DNA of 39,998 bases from a virus. Position 1 is the stretch's first letter; each line of letters opens with the position of its first letter. Position numbers and translations under genes: made by a program. Below the pieces are notes generated by a model. It did not search any database, was not told the DNA's origin, and was given only the letters and a program-made list of their open reading frames with translations. Of the stretch, positions 8,294 through 15,468 are shown piece by piece. The DNA lies in IMG/VR virus record IMGVR_UViG_3300035698_007449, positions 1 to 39,998 of that record; one strand, written 5' to 3'.

Positions 8294-8527
8294 ATGAAGA
8301 TACTAACTAAAGAGCCAGAGAATCCTTACCCAAAGTCCTCGCCAATGTATATGGCTTGGGAGCTGGCAATGACAGAGATGGTAGATGTGGACTTCGATGA
8401 GATGATGGGGCGTTACATTTTCGATACGATAAGTCCTGGGCGCAAGTATCGTTCACTAGCAGAAATGCCAACTCCTACCCAATACCTAAAAGAACAACTG
8501 GAGAAGGTAAAGATAATTCCCAAATAA
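8294..8527 (+). CDS. Paralogue A of a MVDVD-family small protein
   Basis: This 77-residue gene has GGGAGG ahead of its ATG. It shares with the gene at 15152 the opening MKIL..EPE.., the central EMVDVDxDEM and the closing YLKEQL. DNA identity is very high in those blocks (29 of 30 bases around the MVDVD segment). The middle differs. Both are acidic and helical. The family is unknown; the pair points to duplication within the genome. Confidence 0.65.
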   Translation: MKILTKEPENPYPKSSPMYMAWELAMTEMVDVDFDEMMGRYIFDTISPGRKYRSLAEMPTPTQYLKEQLEKVKIIPK

Positions 8528-8536
8528 GGAGGAGAG

Positions 8537-8839
8537 ATGATTGAAGTCTTGATGATAGTAGGCGTAGGTGTAGTGGTTGCATTGCTTATTGGAGTTGTAA
8601 TTGGATATGCCCTTGCGCACCCTTCAGCTCCCAACAAAGCGGTGGAGGGATGGAAGATGCCTGATTGGGACGAAGAACCTTACTTTCCTGAGACAATGCC
8701 TTGCGCTGAGACAAATATATTACTGCCACCAGAAGGTGACTGCGGGATTTGTGCTGCTACGGTGACTACACCCGCCGACTACCCAGATGAGTTTTGGGAC
8801 AAGCTAGAGGCAGAAGGATTAGATAAGGAGGAGAAGTGA
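8537..8839 (+). CDS. Single-pass membrane protein, unknown
   Basis: This is 100 residues with AGGAGGAG ahead of the ATG. One strongly hydrophobic helix spans about residues 4-28, followed by an acidic soluble tail with cysteines (CGICAA near 73-78). It looks like a small inner-membrane anchored protein. The next gene starts inside its stop region. Confidence 0.6.
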   Translation: MIEVLMIVGVGVVVALLIGVVIGYALAHPSAPNKAVEGWKMPDWDEEPYFPETMPCAETNILLPPEGDCGICAATVTTPADYPDEFWDKLEAEGLDKEEK

Positions 8840-9192
8840 GACTCGCTAAAAAGAAAGCAGTAGAGATTACCAAGGAGCTATGGGAGTGGTGTGCTGAGAC
8901 AGGGAAAGACAAGGAGTATTGGCCTGGGTGGAAGAAGTACCATGCTTTCCAGTCGGATTGTCCGTTATGCGAGTATAGAGCCAGACATTCCGTTGTTATG
9001 AGCTGTCACTCTTGTCCCTTACTAGGAATGTGGACTGGCAAGCAGGGAAGCAGATGCTTCGAGGGCGACTCACCATACGACCTTTGGGTCATTACCCTTG
9101 AAGACAACGGGCTAGAAGACATCGAGGCAAGAAAGCAATACGCCCAGCAAATAGTTGACCTCTGTGACCGATGGTTAAAGGAGAAAAAATGA
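8836..9192 (+). CDS. Cysteine-rich phage protein
   Basis: This 118-residue protein starts at GTG 8836, with AAGGAGGAG immediately upstream, and overlaps the previous stop by four bases. CPLC near residue 42 and CHSCPLL near 57, plus another Cys in SRCFEGDSPYDLW, suggest a zinc site. The C-terminus is a helix. Such proteins occur in many phage early regions without known function. Confidence 0.65.
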   Translation: MRLAKKKAVEITKELWEWCAETGKDKEYWPGWKKYHAFQSDCPLCEYRARHSVVMSCHSCPLLGMWTGKQGSRCFEGDSPYDLWVITLEDNGLEDIEARKQYAQQIVDLCDRWLKEKK

Positions 9193-9842
9193 CAACAGCA
9201 GTAAGTAAACCGCAGGAACTTATCAGGCTAGAGGCAGAGTGCGAGGCTCTGCTTAAAGAGATTGCTAAGACCACCGTTGAGAACGAAGATGAGAAAGCCC
9301 AGGCTGCCGACTGGTTAGCCAGGGTCAGAGGCTTCCTCAAGGGAGCCGAGGAGCTACGCAAGGAATTGGTCGGCCCCCTCAACGAGCAGGTGAAGGCTAT
9401 CAATTCCGCTTTCACTACCGCACTCATATCTGCCAAGGAAGCTGAGACGAACCTAAATAAAGGGCTTTCCAATTTCTTCCAGGAACAGCAAAGGCTCCAG
9501 CGTCTCGAACAAGCTAGGCTTGACAAACTTGCTGAGAAGAGGGCTGAGAAGGCGGAGGCCCAGGGTGTAGTATCACCGATCCCCGAGATTATATCTGCGG
9601 TAGCCGCGCAGCCTGAGAAAACGACAGTCACAGAGGCGGGCACAGTAGGTATGAGGGAAATCCCCAAGTGGAGATGGCTTAATGAGAGCCAGAAAACTAA
9701 GGCAACTTCTAAGCTACCTGACGATTATTGGATTCCAGACGAAGTTGCCATTGGCAAACAAGTACGGGCAGGGGTTCCCCAATTAGCATTCGGTGGTGCC
9801 ATCATTGTCTATAAAGAGTTTGGGACCTCAGTGAGACGATAG
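9189..9842 (+). CDS. Coiled-coil protein of the recombination cluster
   Basis: I start at ATG 9189, which has AAAGGAG upstream and overlaps the preceding stop; an ATG at 9171 is in frame but lies in the previous gene. The 217-residue product is strongly helical through about residue 125, with heptad-like Leu/Ala and many Glu/Lys, then a linker and a small C-terminal domain. It directly precedes the exonuclease and annealing-protein genes. A partner for them or a host-nuclease inhibitor of the Gam kind is possible but not shown by any motif. Confidence 0.6.
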   Translation: MTTAVSKPQELIRLEAECEALLKEIAKTTVENEDEKAQAADWLARVRGFLKGAEELRKELVGPLNEQVKAINSAFTTALISAKEAETNLNKGLSNFFQEQQRLQRLEQARLDKLAEKRAEKAEAQGVVSPIPEIISAVAAQPEKTTVTEAGTVGMREIPKWRWLNESQKTKATSKLPDDYWIPDEVAIGKQVRAGVPQLAFGGAIIVYKEFGTSVRR

Positions 9843-10487
9843 ATGGGAGGCGGCAGATACTATCCTATCACACTGCCAGATGGGACCCACGTTGAGTTCC
9901 CATCTGTGACTACTGTACTGTCAGTCCTTGACCGTAGGGCGTTGAATAACTGGCGAGTCAAGCATGGGAAAGAAGAGTCTGATGCTATTATGGAGGATAC
10001 GGGCAATGTGGGTAGCCAGACTCACGCGATAATCGAGCGAATTATCAAGGGCGGCTTTCTTTCCGATGGTGAATGGGGTGCCCTTGATCCACGAGTTAAA
10101 AGTGCGGTTCGTGCCTGGATACGCTGGAAACAGGAAGTCAACTTCAAGCCAAGACATGCTGAAATGACTGTCTACTCTCTCAAGTACGGCTATGCCGGCA
10201 CACTAGATGCTGCTGGCACAGTGAAGCCTCGCTGCCCGGTGATCTGTGATTGGAAAACCTCGTCTGCTATCTACGAGGACAGCAACTTCCCGCAACTGTG
10301 TGCTTACAAGATGGCATATTTGGAGATGTTTCCGAGACGGAAGGTTGGTGACCTGTATGTGGTACGGTTAGACAAGGCTACAGGCATACCCGAGCCGAGG
10401 CTTATAGATGAGCATGATTACTGGTGGAGATTCTTTCTAGCAGCACTTAATTTGTTCAAAATAAAACAGGAGATAAGGAGGGACTAA
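9843..10487 (+). CDS. PD-(D/E)XK exonuclease (RecB/Cas4-like)
   Basis: This protein of 214 residues starts right after the previous stop. The nuclease core is visible: GSQTH with H61, E107 in RHAEMTVYS, D122 in YAGTLDA, D136-x-K138 in ICDWKTS, and QLCAYKMAY (Q151, Y155). This is the RecB-family arrangement found in phage recombination exonucleases, which resect DNA ends to leave single strands. The next gene encodes a candidate annealing protein, so the two probably form a Red-like pair. The family is clear; the substrate is inferred. Confidence 0.8.
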   Translation: MGGGRYYPITLPDGTHVEFPSVTTVLSVLDRRALNNWRVKHGKEESDAIMEDTGNVGSQTHAIIERIIKGGFLSDGEWGALDPRVKSAVRAWIRWKQEVNFKPRHAEMTVYSLKYGYAGTLDAAGTVKPRCPVICDWKTSSAIYEDSNFPQLCAYKMAYLEMFPRRKVGDLYVVRLDKATGIPEPRLIDEHDYWWRFFLAALNLFKIKQEIRRD

Positions 10488-11492
10488 GTGACACAGCAGA
10501 CAAAGGCAGTAGCAACCACAAGCAAGGCCGTAGGGAAAGCGCCGCGGCCACTACCGGAGAAATACTCATACCTACAGGAAATCAGAGACAAGAAAGAAGA
10601 GGTCGAGTGGATTTGGCGTAGCATTATGACCGAGGGTGTGGACTTTGGCACCATCCCAGGAACGCCCAAGCCAACGCTATACAAGAGTGGTGCTGAAATG
10701 CTGCGGAGTTTCTATAACCACAGCATCAACTTCGAGATTGATGATACCGGCACAGACCGAGAAAGGGGACTCTTCTTCTTCACGGTGAGGGCCAGCGGTT
10801 CCCGAATCGAGCCAAAGACAGGCGTAGAGACATACTTCGGTAATCTAGGTGTTGGTCATTGCAACTCACTGGAGTCCAAGTATCGTTTCCGCTGGGTGAC
10901 GAAGGACCAACTACCGCCGGATGTAGCTAAGGCTGACAAACCCTGGGAAGTATGGGCTAACAGGCATGGGCCAGCTACCGTCAAGAGTAAGTTCGGTAAA
11001 GGTGGTAAGTCATTTAATCTCTTCCGCATTGACAATGACATACCGCATGATCTAGCCAACACTATCCTCAAGATGGCTAAGAAGCGCTGCTTTATAGACT
11101 TCGAGCTAACTGTGACTGGCGCATCGCGTATCTTCCTAGTTGAAGATGACCTTGAAGGTGGCAAGACACCGGAGGTAGGCGAAGTAGTTGAGGAGATGAC
11201 CGGCGAGGTATTGCCAAGGGAGGTTGCTAAGGAAATTGCTGAACCAGCCAAGACACTAAGCGATGAAGATGACAAGTTCAAGGCAGCGGTGGTCGCGCAG
11301 TTGAGTGATGAAGATAAGAAGTTCAGGGAAATAGTAGCTAGTCACATGAAGACACTGGGCTGGACTAGCCCGAAGGAACGAGAGGAATATCTGACTCGCA
11401 ATTTCCCGAATTGCCACAAACTCGGTGATTTGTCCATGGCCCAGAGGAGCGCGCTGCTTGACCAATTGATAACCTTGGTGGAGATGAAGTAA
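10488..11492 (+). CDS. Candidate single-strand annealing/recombination protein
   Basis: This is 334 residues from a GTG at 10488 with AAGGAGGGA upstream. Residues 52-72 contain DFGTIPGTPKPTLYKSGAE and residues about 191-216 contain LKMAKKRCFIDFELTVTGAS. I have seen this pair of blocks in phage proteins encoded next to exonucleases and described as recombinases. A basic fold with an acidic C-terminal tail, as here, suits an annealing protein. Adjacency to the PD-(D/E)XK exonuclease is the main functional argument. The exact superfamily (RecT, Rad52 or ERF type) cannot be settled by eye. Confidence 0.6.
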   Translation: MTQQTKAVATTSKAVGKAPRPLPEKYSYLQEIRDKKEEVEWIWRSIMTEGVDFGTIPGTPKPTLYKSGAEMLRSFYNHSINFEIDDTGTDRERGLFFFTVRASGSRIEPKTGVETYFGNLGVGHCNSLESKYRFRWVTKDQLPPDVAKADKPWEVWANRHGPATVKSKFGKGGKSFNLFRIDNDIPHDLANTILKMAKKRCFIDFELTVTGASRIFLVEDDLEGGKTPEVGEVVEEMTGEVLPREVAKEIAEPAKTLSDEDDKFKAAVVAQLSDEDKKFREIVASHMKTLGWTSPKEREEYLTRNFPNCHKLGDLSMAQRSALLDQLITLVEMK

Positions 11493-11683
11493 TGGCGGAA
11501 ACAGTAGTAGTTAAGCCTAAAGCACAGTATGCCGTGGGTGATGTGTCCTGGTTTAGAATCTGTCGGGAGTGCGGATTTAAGCAGTCCGAGGACTGGGATC
11601 TCAATGATGTGTGCCAGAATTGCGGCGAGGCAGTGATATTGTCAATGCCGCAAAATAGTGGCTACGAAGACATTGAACTTTAA
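11492..11683 (+). CDS. Zinc-ribbon protein
   Basis: This 63-residue protein starts inside the stop of the previous gene (TAATG). CREC at 24-27 and CQNC at 41-44 form a classic rubredoxin-like zinc ribbon. It closes the recombination cluster and may help bind single-stranded DNA, but no function is shown. Confidence 0.65.
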   Translation: MAETVVVKPKAQYAVGDVSWFRICRECGFKQSEDWDLNDVCQNCGEAVILSMPQNSGYEDIEL

Positions 11684-12023
11684 CACGCTTGCTCGGTGGA
11701 ATTGCCATCCGCAGTACCTTGGTGAAGACGTCCACCATGTGAGAAAGAATGTAGCAAGCACGCCCGTAAGAGTAATACCAGCGAGTCTTTGTGACTATGA
11801 CCTGGGGATAGGGTAACGGACACGGTGACGAAACTGCAAAGCCGAGCAAGGCCAGCCAACAGAAGGCTAAGCGTCTTTGAGGCTGGTGATAGCGTCAGGT
11901 GGGTGGGTCGCCTGAAACATGGTGGCCGACCTGCCTGGCAAACCGCAGCCCTGCTTGGTGACCCCTCAGTGTTACGATGCTGGGGACTAGCCAAGCAGGG
12001 CATGACATGAAAGGAGGGAAACA
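11684..12023 (+). other. Gene-poor, hairpin-rich interval; possible structured RNA
   Basis: No convincing gene lies here. The best plus-strand frame (GTG 11825 to 12010, 61 codons) has no ribosome binding site. Several inverted repeats could fold in plus-strand RNA: GCTTGCT/AGCAAGC (11687-11693 with 11753-11759) enclosing GGTGGA/TCCACC (11695-11700 with 11731-11736); CCAGCC/GGCTGG (11852-11857 with 11881-11886); GTCAGG/CCTGGC (11894-11899 with 11934-11939, one G-U pair) enclosing GGTCG/CGACC; and a ten-base-pair hairpin at 11949-12000. This may be a structured leader or noncoding RNA, or a decayed gene. Confidence 0.35.
11949..12000 (+). other. Strong hairpin before a TTG-started gene
   Basis: CCCTGCTTGG at 11949-11958 is perfectly complementary to CCAAGCAGGG at 11991-12000, with an inner CCCC/GGGG pairing. 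The right arm is followed by AAAGGAGG and a TTG start at 12024. There is no U run, so it is not a standard terminator; a translational or processing role is possible. The right arm recurs alone at 12472-12481. Confidence 0.6.
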
Positions 12024-12200
12024 TTGGAAACACTGAAGATTCGGCTTAGCCTTGGCGGAGACAAGTGGCAAGCGCAGATAGGAGAGAGTTTACTGGACGG
12101 CGCTACTGGACATGGAGATACTCCCTTAAATGCCATTAGAGACCTATGTAACGCTATTGCCGCTAGCCCGTATGAAATGCAGACATTTACCCTAAAGTAG
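12024..12200 (+). CDS. HicB-like small protein, TTG start
   Basis: This 58-residue frame opens at TTG 12024 with AAAGGAGGG eight to ten bases upstream. The sequence runs as strand-strand-strand-helix (LKIRLSLGGDKWQAQIGESLL, then HGDTPLNAIRDLCNAIA). That is the general pattern of the HicB-type ferredoxin-like fold, including the G-D-T-P before the helix. No HicA-type toxin gene is adjacent, so this is likely a stand-alone phage relative. The resemblance is by eye only. Confidence 0.6.
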   Translation: METLKIRLSLGGDKWQAQIGESLLDGATGHGDTPLNAIRDLCNAIAASPYEMQTFTLK

Positions 12201-12228
12201 ATAGGTAAGACAACTCAAGGAGGACAAG

Positions 12229-12471
12229 ATGAAAACAACAGCAACATGCCCAAAATGCGGGACGCATATCCATAGCCTTGTCAAGAGTTACATCTCAACT
12301 CAAGAAGTGACGGTGAGGCACCCCAAAGGGAATAAGTTTGTATTGGCGGAGAAGCTTATCTGCGAAACACCCGAAATTGACTACGTTTCCGCATATTACC
12401 GATGCCCTCTGTGCGAAGAGGCAATATGCAGTTCTGATGAGATTGCATTGGAATTTCTCAAAGGGGATTAG
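12229..12471 (+). CDS. Zinc-ribbon paralogue 1
   Basis: This 80-residue protein has AAGGAGGACAAG before the ATG. CPKC at 7-10 and CPLC near 59-62, with another Cys at 67, form a zinc-binding core around a beta-rich middle. It is a close copy of the gene at 12839; the ends are conserved and the central residues 35-52 have diverged. Probably a small nucleic-acid or protein adaptor; function unknown. Confidence 0.75.
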   Translation: MKTTATCPKCGTHIHSLVKSYISTQEVTVRHPKGNKFVLAEKLICETPEIDYVSAYYRCPLCEEAICSSDEIALEFLKGD

Positions 12472-12498
12472 CCAAGCAGGGTACATGAAAGGAGAGAT

Positions 12499-12810
12499 AT
12501 GACAAAGGAGAGAGAAGAATTATTGCTGACAGAACCAGGGGCAAGAGAGGCACTGGCAAACTCGCCTCAAAGACAGAATCCCTTTATTGACAACTGGGAG
12601 ATAATAGCCGAAGCCCTGCTAGACAAAATCCTCAAACCAGAATGGAAGGATAAGCCTGATAGTGAAGGATGGTGGTGGTGGCAAGATGGGAAATATACAG
12701 AGATTCGCAGATTTACAGTAGAAGACTTAAAGCCAGCCAAGTGGAGGGTGACATTTGGTCAGTGGAGAGGCAAATGGTCTAAAGCCATAGTCCCTGAGAT
12801 AGAAGGGTAG
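12499..12810 (+). CDS. Trp-rich hypothetical protein
   Basis: This is 103 residues, with AAAGGAGAG six bases ahead of the ATG. Acidic N-terminal helices are followed by a tryptophan-rich segment (SEGWWWWQDGKYTEIRRF near residues 55-72) that looks like a small beta domain. It sits between the two zinc-ribbon paralogues. The family is not recognised. Confidence 0.65.
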   Translation: MTKEREELLLTEPGAREALANSPQRQNPFIDNWEIIAEALLDKILKPEWKDKPDSEGWWWWQDGKYTEIRRFTVEDLKPAKWRVTFGQWRGKWSKAIVPEIEG

Positions 12811-12838
12811 CCAACCAGAGTAAAGGAAGGAGGACAAG

Positions 12839-13081
12839 ATGAAAACAACAGCAACATGCCCAAAATGCGGGGAGCAGATTGCCAGCCTTGAAAAGTCTTA
12901 CATCTCAATTCAAGAAGTGACGGTGAGGCACATTAAAGGGGATGAGTGGGTATTTGGAGAGTATCTCGTCTTTGGTGAGGATGAATCTGATGTGGATTTC
13001 GCATATTACCGATGCCCTCTGTGCAAACAGGGTGTATGCCATTCTGATAAGCAAGCACTGGAATTCCTCAAAGGGGAGTAG
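12839..13081 (+). CDS. Zinc-ribbon paralogue 2
   Basis: This is 80 residues and the second copy of the tandem pair. CPKC at 7-10 and CPLC near 60-63 are kept, as are the flanking SYIS.QEVTVRH and ALEFLKG segments. The middle is different from copy 1, which argues that both are under selection rather than one decaying. It lies just upstream of the replication initiator. Confidence 0.75.
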   Translation: MKTTATCPKCGEQIASLEKSYISIQEVTVRHIKGDEWVFGEYLVFGEDESDVDFAYYRCPLCKQGVCHSDKQALEFLKGE

Positions 13082-13121
13082 CCGAGCAGCGCTAAAGGAA
13101 TTTGGTAAGCAAGGATAATGG

Positions 13122-13865
13122 ATGGCGAATCCGCAGACTGAAAATGGGCACATTGATATTGCCAACGAAATCGCCGAAAGGCTATGTCGGCTTAACCTCA
13201 GCCCGTATCAGTGGCGTGTCCTGTGGGCTATCTGGCGAAAGACCTATGGCTGGCATAAGAAGGGTGACAAGGTGGCACAGACACAATTAGTGGAATTGAC
13301 CGGCTTGGCAAAGCCACATCTGAACCGAGCTTTGCATCAGCTAGTTGCTGCCAATCTAGTCATTAAGTTGGGTAAATATCTTGCCTTCCAAAAAGACTAC
13401 GACCATTGGAAAGTTACCAGTAGAGATAACTTACCTCAAAAGTTACCAGCAGAGGTAACCGAAGTTACCAGTAGAGGTAACAAAAAGTTACCAGTAGAGG
13501 TAACCAGTACCACAAAAGAAAAGAAAGAAACTATACAAAAGAAACTATATAAGTCCGTTTTCGATTTTTGGAATCAGCAAAATATCATAGTCCACCGAAG
13601 GTTAACCGATGACGTACGCAACGTGATTGTCCGTACTCTACGGAGCTACAGCGTTGAGGAAGTCTGCAAAGCCATCGCCAATTACGCTGAGATTGTAAAC
13701 GGTGAGGAGTATTACTGGACTCATAAATGGACATTGTTTGAGTTTTTGAAGCGTGGAGTCGAGCGCTTCATGGATGGTGATGTAGCGAGGGCAAACTTCA
13801 AAGAGAAGAAAGATGCCAAAGCTGGAGCAAGGCCAGTACAGCGTATCTACACGGAACCGGACTGA
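13122..13865 (+). CDS. Phage O-like replication initiator
   Basis: This protein has 247 residues. The N-terminal 95 residues match the phage replication protein O family: NPQTENGHIDIANEIAERL, LSPYQWRVLWAIWRKTYGW, then a winged-helix continuation (QTQLVELTGLAKPHLNRAL). Such proteins bind iterons and recruit the helicase loader. Residues about 98-128 are encoded by four iteron-like repeats, so the origin lies inside the gene as in lambda. The C-terminal half is helical and may contact the loader encoded next. The ribosome binding site is weak (AAGGAT). Confidence 0.85.
   Translation: MANPQTENGHIDIANEIAERLCRLNLSPYQWRVLWAIWRKTYGWHKKGDKVAQTQLVELTGLAKPHLNRALHQLVAANLVIKLGKYLAFQKDYDHWKVTSRDNLPQKLPAEVTEVTSRGNKKLPVEVTSTTKEKKETIQKKLYKSVFDFWNQQNIIVHRRLTDDVRNVIVRTLRSYSVEEVCKAIANYAEIVNGEEYYWTHKWTLFEFLKRGVERFMDGDVARANFKEKKDAKAGARPVQRIYTEPD
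13413..13504 (+). repeat. Four iterons: probable replication origin
   Basis: The 18-base sequence GTTACCAGTAGAGGTAAC, an imperfect palindrome with GTTACC/GGTAAC arms, occurs at 13413-13430 (one change), 13442-13459 (one change), 13464-13481 and 13487-13504. The start-to-start spacings are 29, 22 and 23 bases, about two to three helix turns. They lie within the O-like gene and are followed by a purine-rich, AT-rich tract, as in lambda-type origins. Confidence 0.8.
13513..13552 (+). other. AT-rich tract, probable DNA unwinding element
   Basis: An A-rich, almost all-purine stretch with few C or G bases begins about nine bases after the last iteron, ending in CTATATAAG. In lambda the same position holds the region that melts first. 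The role is inferred by analogy. Confidence 0.5.
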
Positions 13866-14655
13866 CATATCCGAGGGTGAGGCACATCATAGCCAGTGGT
13901 GTGGAGAGGAAGGTTGCCCCCAATGTGCAGCAGCTCATCCCCAGGCTAATCCCCATTGTCCACAGTGCAAGGGAGCTGGGCTTGTCCATGCACTCTTAGA
14001 GGTGGTGCCAACACCAGAAGGGGATATGCGAGTTCCCAACTACCGCAGCACCATCGTCTGTAACTATCCTGGTTGCCTTCGGGACAGCTTGCAAGCTTGG
14101 GATTATGATGAAAAGCGGGGCTTGTCAAAGCTTCAGACATTGGAGAACTTCCTGCCGATGGTGGGCTCAGAGCAAGCCTTCGAGGCCGCTAAGGGATTGG
14201 CAGCCGGTGATAGTGTGCCTCTACTCTTCATTCAGGGTGGAGTTGGTTGCGGTAAGACCCATTTGTGCAACGGGGTGGCCTTGAAGATGGCCCAGGGCGG
14301 TAAGAGAGCAAGGTTGTGGCGAGCTGATGCACTACTGGATTATCTCCGTGAAGGTATAGATGAGAATGCGTTGAGGTCAAGGTTGATTGAAGTGCAAACG
14401 CTGGACGTTTTAGTAGTCGATGATTTCGAGAGCGAGAAATGCCTCAGCGAGAAGGGTGGTTGGGCTTTGGAAAAGTTCGAGCAGATTATTGACCATCGGT
14501 ATCACGCCGGGTTGGTCACGATGATGACTACGAATAACAATTGGGCTGAATTACCTGAGCGGATCCGTAGTCGGTTCCGCGATAAGGCACTTTCTCGGGA
14601 GGTATGGAACAAGGCTGGCGATTATAGGCGAAAGAAGTCGAGGAGGGAGAAATGA
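13813..14655 (+). CDS. DnaC/IstB-like AAA+ helicase loader
   Basis: This is 280 residues. Walker A is GGVGCGKT (142-149) and Walker B is LDVLVVDDF (about 197-205); an Arg-rich sensor region lies near RIRSRFRDKALS. The N-terminal part carries cysteine pairs (C30, C35, C38; C49, C52; C83, C88) that suggest a zinc-binding domain, as in several phage loaders. It would load the host replicative helicase at the origin in the gene before it. The start at ATG 13813 overlaps the initiator gene by 53 bases, but it is needed to keep the cysteine-rich part. Confidence 0.85.
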   Translation: MPKLEQGQYSVSTRNRTDISEGEAHHSQWCGEEGCPQCAAAHPQANPHCPQCKGAGLVHALLEVVPTPEGDMRVPNYRSTIVCNYPGCLRDSLQAWDYDEKRGLSKLQTLENFLPMVGSEQAFEAAKGLAAGDSVPLLFIQGGVGCGKTHLCNGVALKMAQGGKRARLWRADALLDYLREGIDENALRSRLIEVQTLDVLVVDDFESEKCLSEKGGWALEKFEQIIDHRYHAGLVTMMTTNNNWAELPERIRSRFRDKALSREVWNKAGDYRRKKSRREK

Positions 14656-14888
14656 TACTACTGAGTCCTGAGCAGATGAAAGAGGCTAGGCGAGTCTACC
14701 ATCACGACGGACGCTGGACTGAGCGTTGGGGTTCATCCAGAGATATAGCCATAGCCAAAGCACAGGCTAAGGAAATAGTGAAGTGGGGGATAGAACCATG
14801 CCTAGAGCATGTTAGTGGTGGAGGTGTATTCACAAGGCGAGAATGTCCTCTGTGCTGGCAAGAACTAGAGAGGGAGCTAGAAGAATGA
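14652..14888 (+). CDS. Hypothetical protein with C-terminal CPLC
   Basis: This 78-residue gene overlaps the loader stop by four bases, with GAGGGAG before its ATG. The first 55 residues are helical and basic. The C-terminal part holds EPCLEH and ECPLCW, which could form a small metal site. It is probably co-translated with the loader. Function is unknown. Confidence 0.6.
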   Translation: MILLSPEQMKEARRVYHHDGRWTERWGSSRDIAIAKAQAKEIVKWGIEPCLEHVSGGGVFTRRECPLCWQELERELEE

Positions 14889-15142
14889 AAGAAGTCTATC
14901 AAGGATACTTGAAACTAGAGGAGTTTGATGCCCAGGGCTGGCTAATGTTTCGCATGGATGATGGCGCAGTTCACGTAGAGACGTTGTTCGAGGAGTTCGT
15001 TAACCATCCCCGAATACAGATAACCATAGAGGATATTCGAGAGCCGAAGGAACGGGTAAGGGATTACGTTGCTCGCGTGAGTGCAGTATCACTTAAAGAT
15101 ATTGAGGTCGTGCCACAGCACACAATGGCGGCGCCGATATAG
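14885..15142 (+). CDS. Hypothetical protein
   Basis: I use the ATG at 14885, which overlaps the previous TGA (ATGA) and follows GAGGGAG; a longer frame from 14843 would run inside the preceding gene. The 85-residue product begins with beta strands and has an acidic helix in the middle. No known motif was seen. Confidence 0.6.
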   Translation: MKEVYQGYLKLEEFDAQGWLMFRMDDGAVHVETLFEEFVNHPRIQITIEDIREPKERVRDYVARVSAVSLKDIEVVPQHTMAAPI

Positions 15143-15151
15143 GAGGAAACT

Positions 15152-15406
15152 ATGAAGATACTAAAGTGTGAGCCAGAAGAGATTGAGAATCCCCATGCAA
15201 ACCCTTACAACCTAGCTGATACACAGTTGCGTGATATGCGAATATTTGATGAGGGTACGCAAGCAGTCCTAGATGAGATGGTAGATGTGGACTTGGATGA
15301 GATGGCAAAGAAATGGGTAATTAGTAGTGGCTCAATCTTTTTCAACAGTACACCCTTCGAAGAATACCTAAAAGAACAACTAAAGGAGGCTTTTCCCAAA
15401 TGCTAA
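15152..15406 (+). CDS. Paralogue B of the MVDVD-family small protein
   Basis: This is 84 residues, with AGGAGG before the ATG. It shares MKIL..EPE, DEMVDVDLDEM and YLKEQL with the gene at 8294, and near-identical DNA in those blocks. It is longer between the first two blocks. The copies are almost 7 kb apart in the same operon, so this is not a simple tandem duplication. Function is unknown. Confidence 0.65.
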   Translation: MKILKCEPEEIENPHANPYNLADTQLRDMRIFDEGTQAVLDEMVDVDLDEMAKKWVISSGSIFFNSTPFEEYLKEQLKEAFPKC

Positions 15407-15468
15407 CCTGGCTGTTCATACGTGCTACTAAGAGGGTAATGAGAATGATGAGGGATAGATTGAGATGA
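15400..15468 (+). CDS. Possible 22-residue basic peptide
   Basis: An ATG overlapping the end of the previous gene opens a 22-codon frame, whose TGA overlaps the next ATG (ATGA). AAGGAGG lies about a dozen bases upstream. The product is short, basic and partly hydrophobic. It may be a real coupling peptide or merely a bridge for reinitiation. Confidence 0.3.
   Translation: MLTWLFIRATKRVMRMMRDRLR

Larger units (their letters stand above)
12217..13085 (+). repeat. Tandem gene duplication around 12229 and 12839
   Basis: A 45-base block including the ribosome binding site and first eleven codons is identical at 12217-12261 and 12827-12871. Further matching blocks encode SYIS.QEVTVRH, YYRCPLC and LEFLKG. 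After the stops, related TAGCCAAGCAGGG-like tails recur (12470, 12809, 13080). A gene of unrelated sequence lies between the two copies. Confidence 0.8.

Noticed and set aside
9092-9667. 191-codon minus-strand frame
   Set aside because: Shadow of the coiled-coil gene, low-complexity Ser/Ala/Leu composition and no start signal.
11680-12033. 117-codon minus-strand frame
   Set aside because: It reads the reverse of a ribosome binding site and hairpins, has no own start signal and an unnatural composition; it opposes a plus-strand operon.
13413-13504. Regularly spaced repeats as a CRISPR array
   Set aside because: Repeats are 18 bases with 4-11 base gaps, inside an intact coding frame, with no cas genes; iterons fit better.
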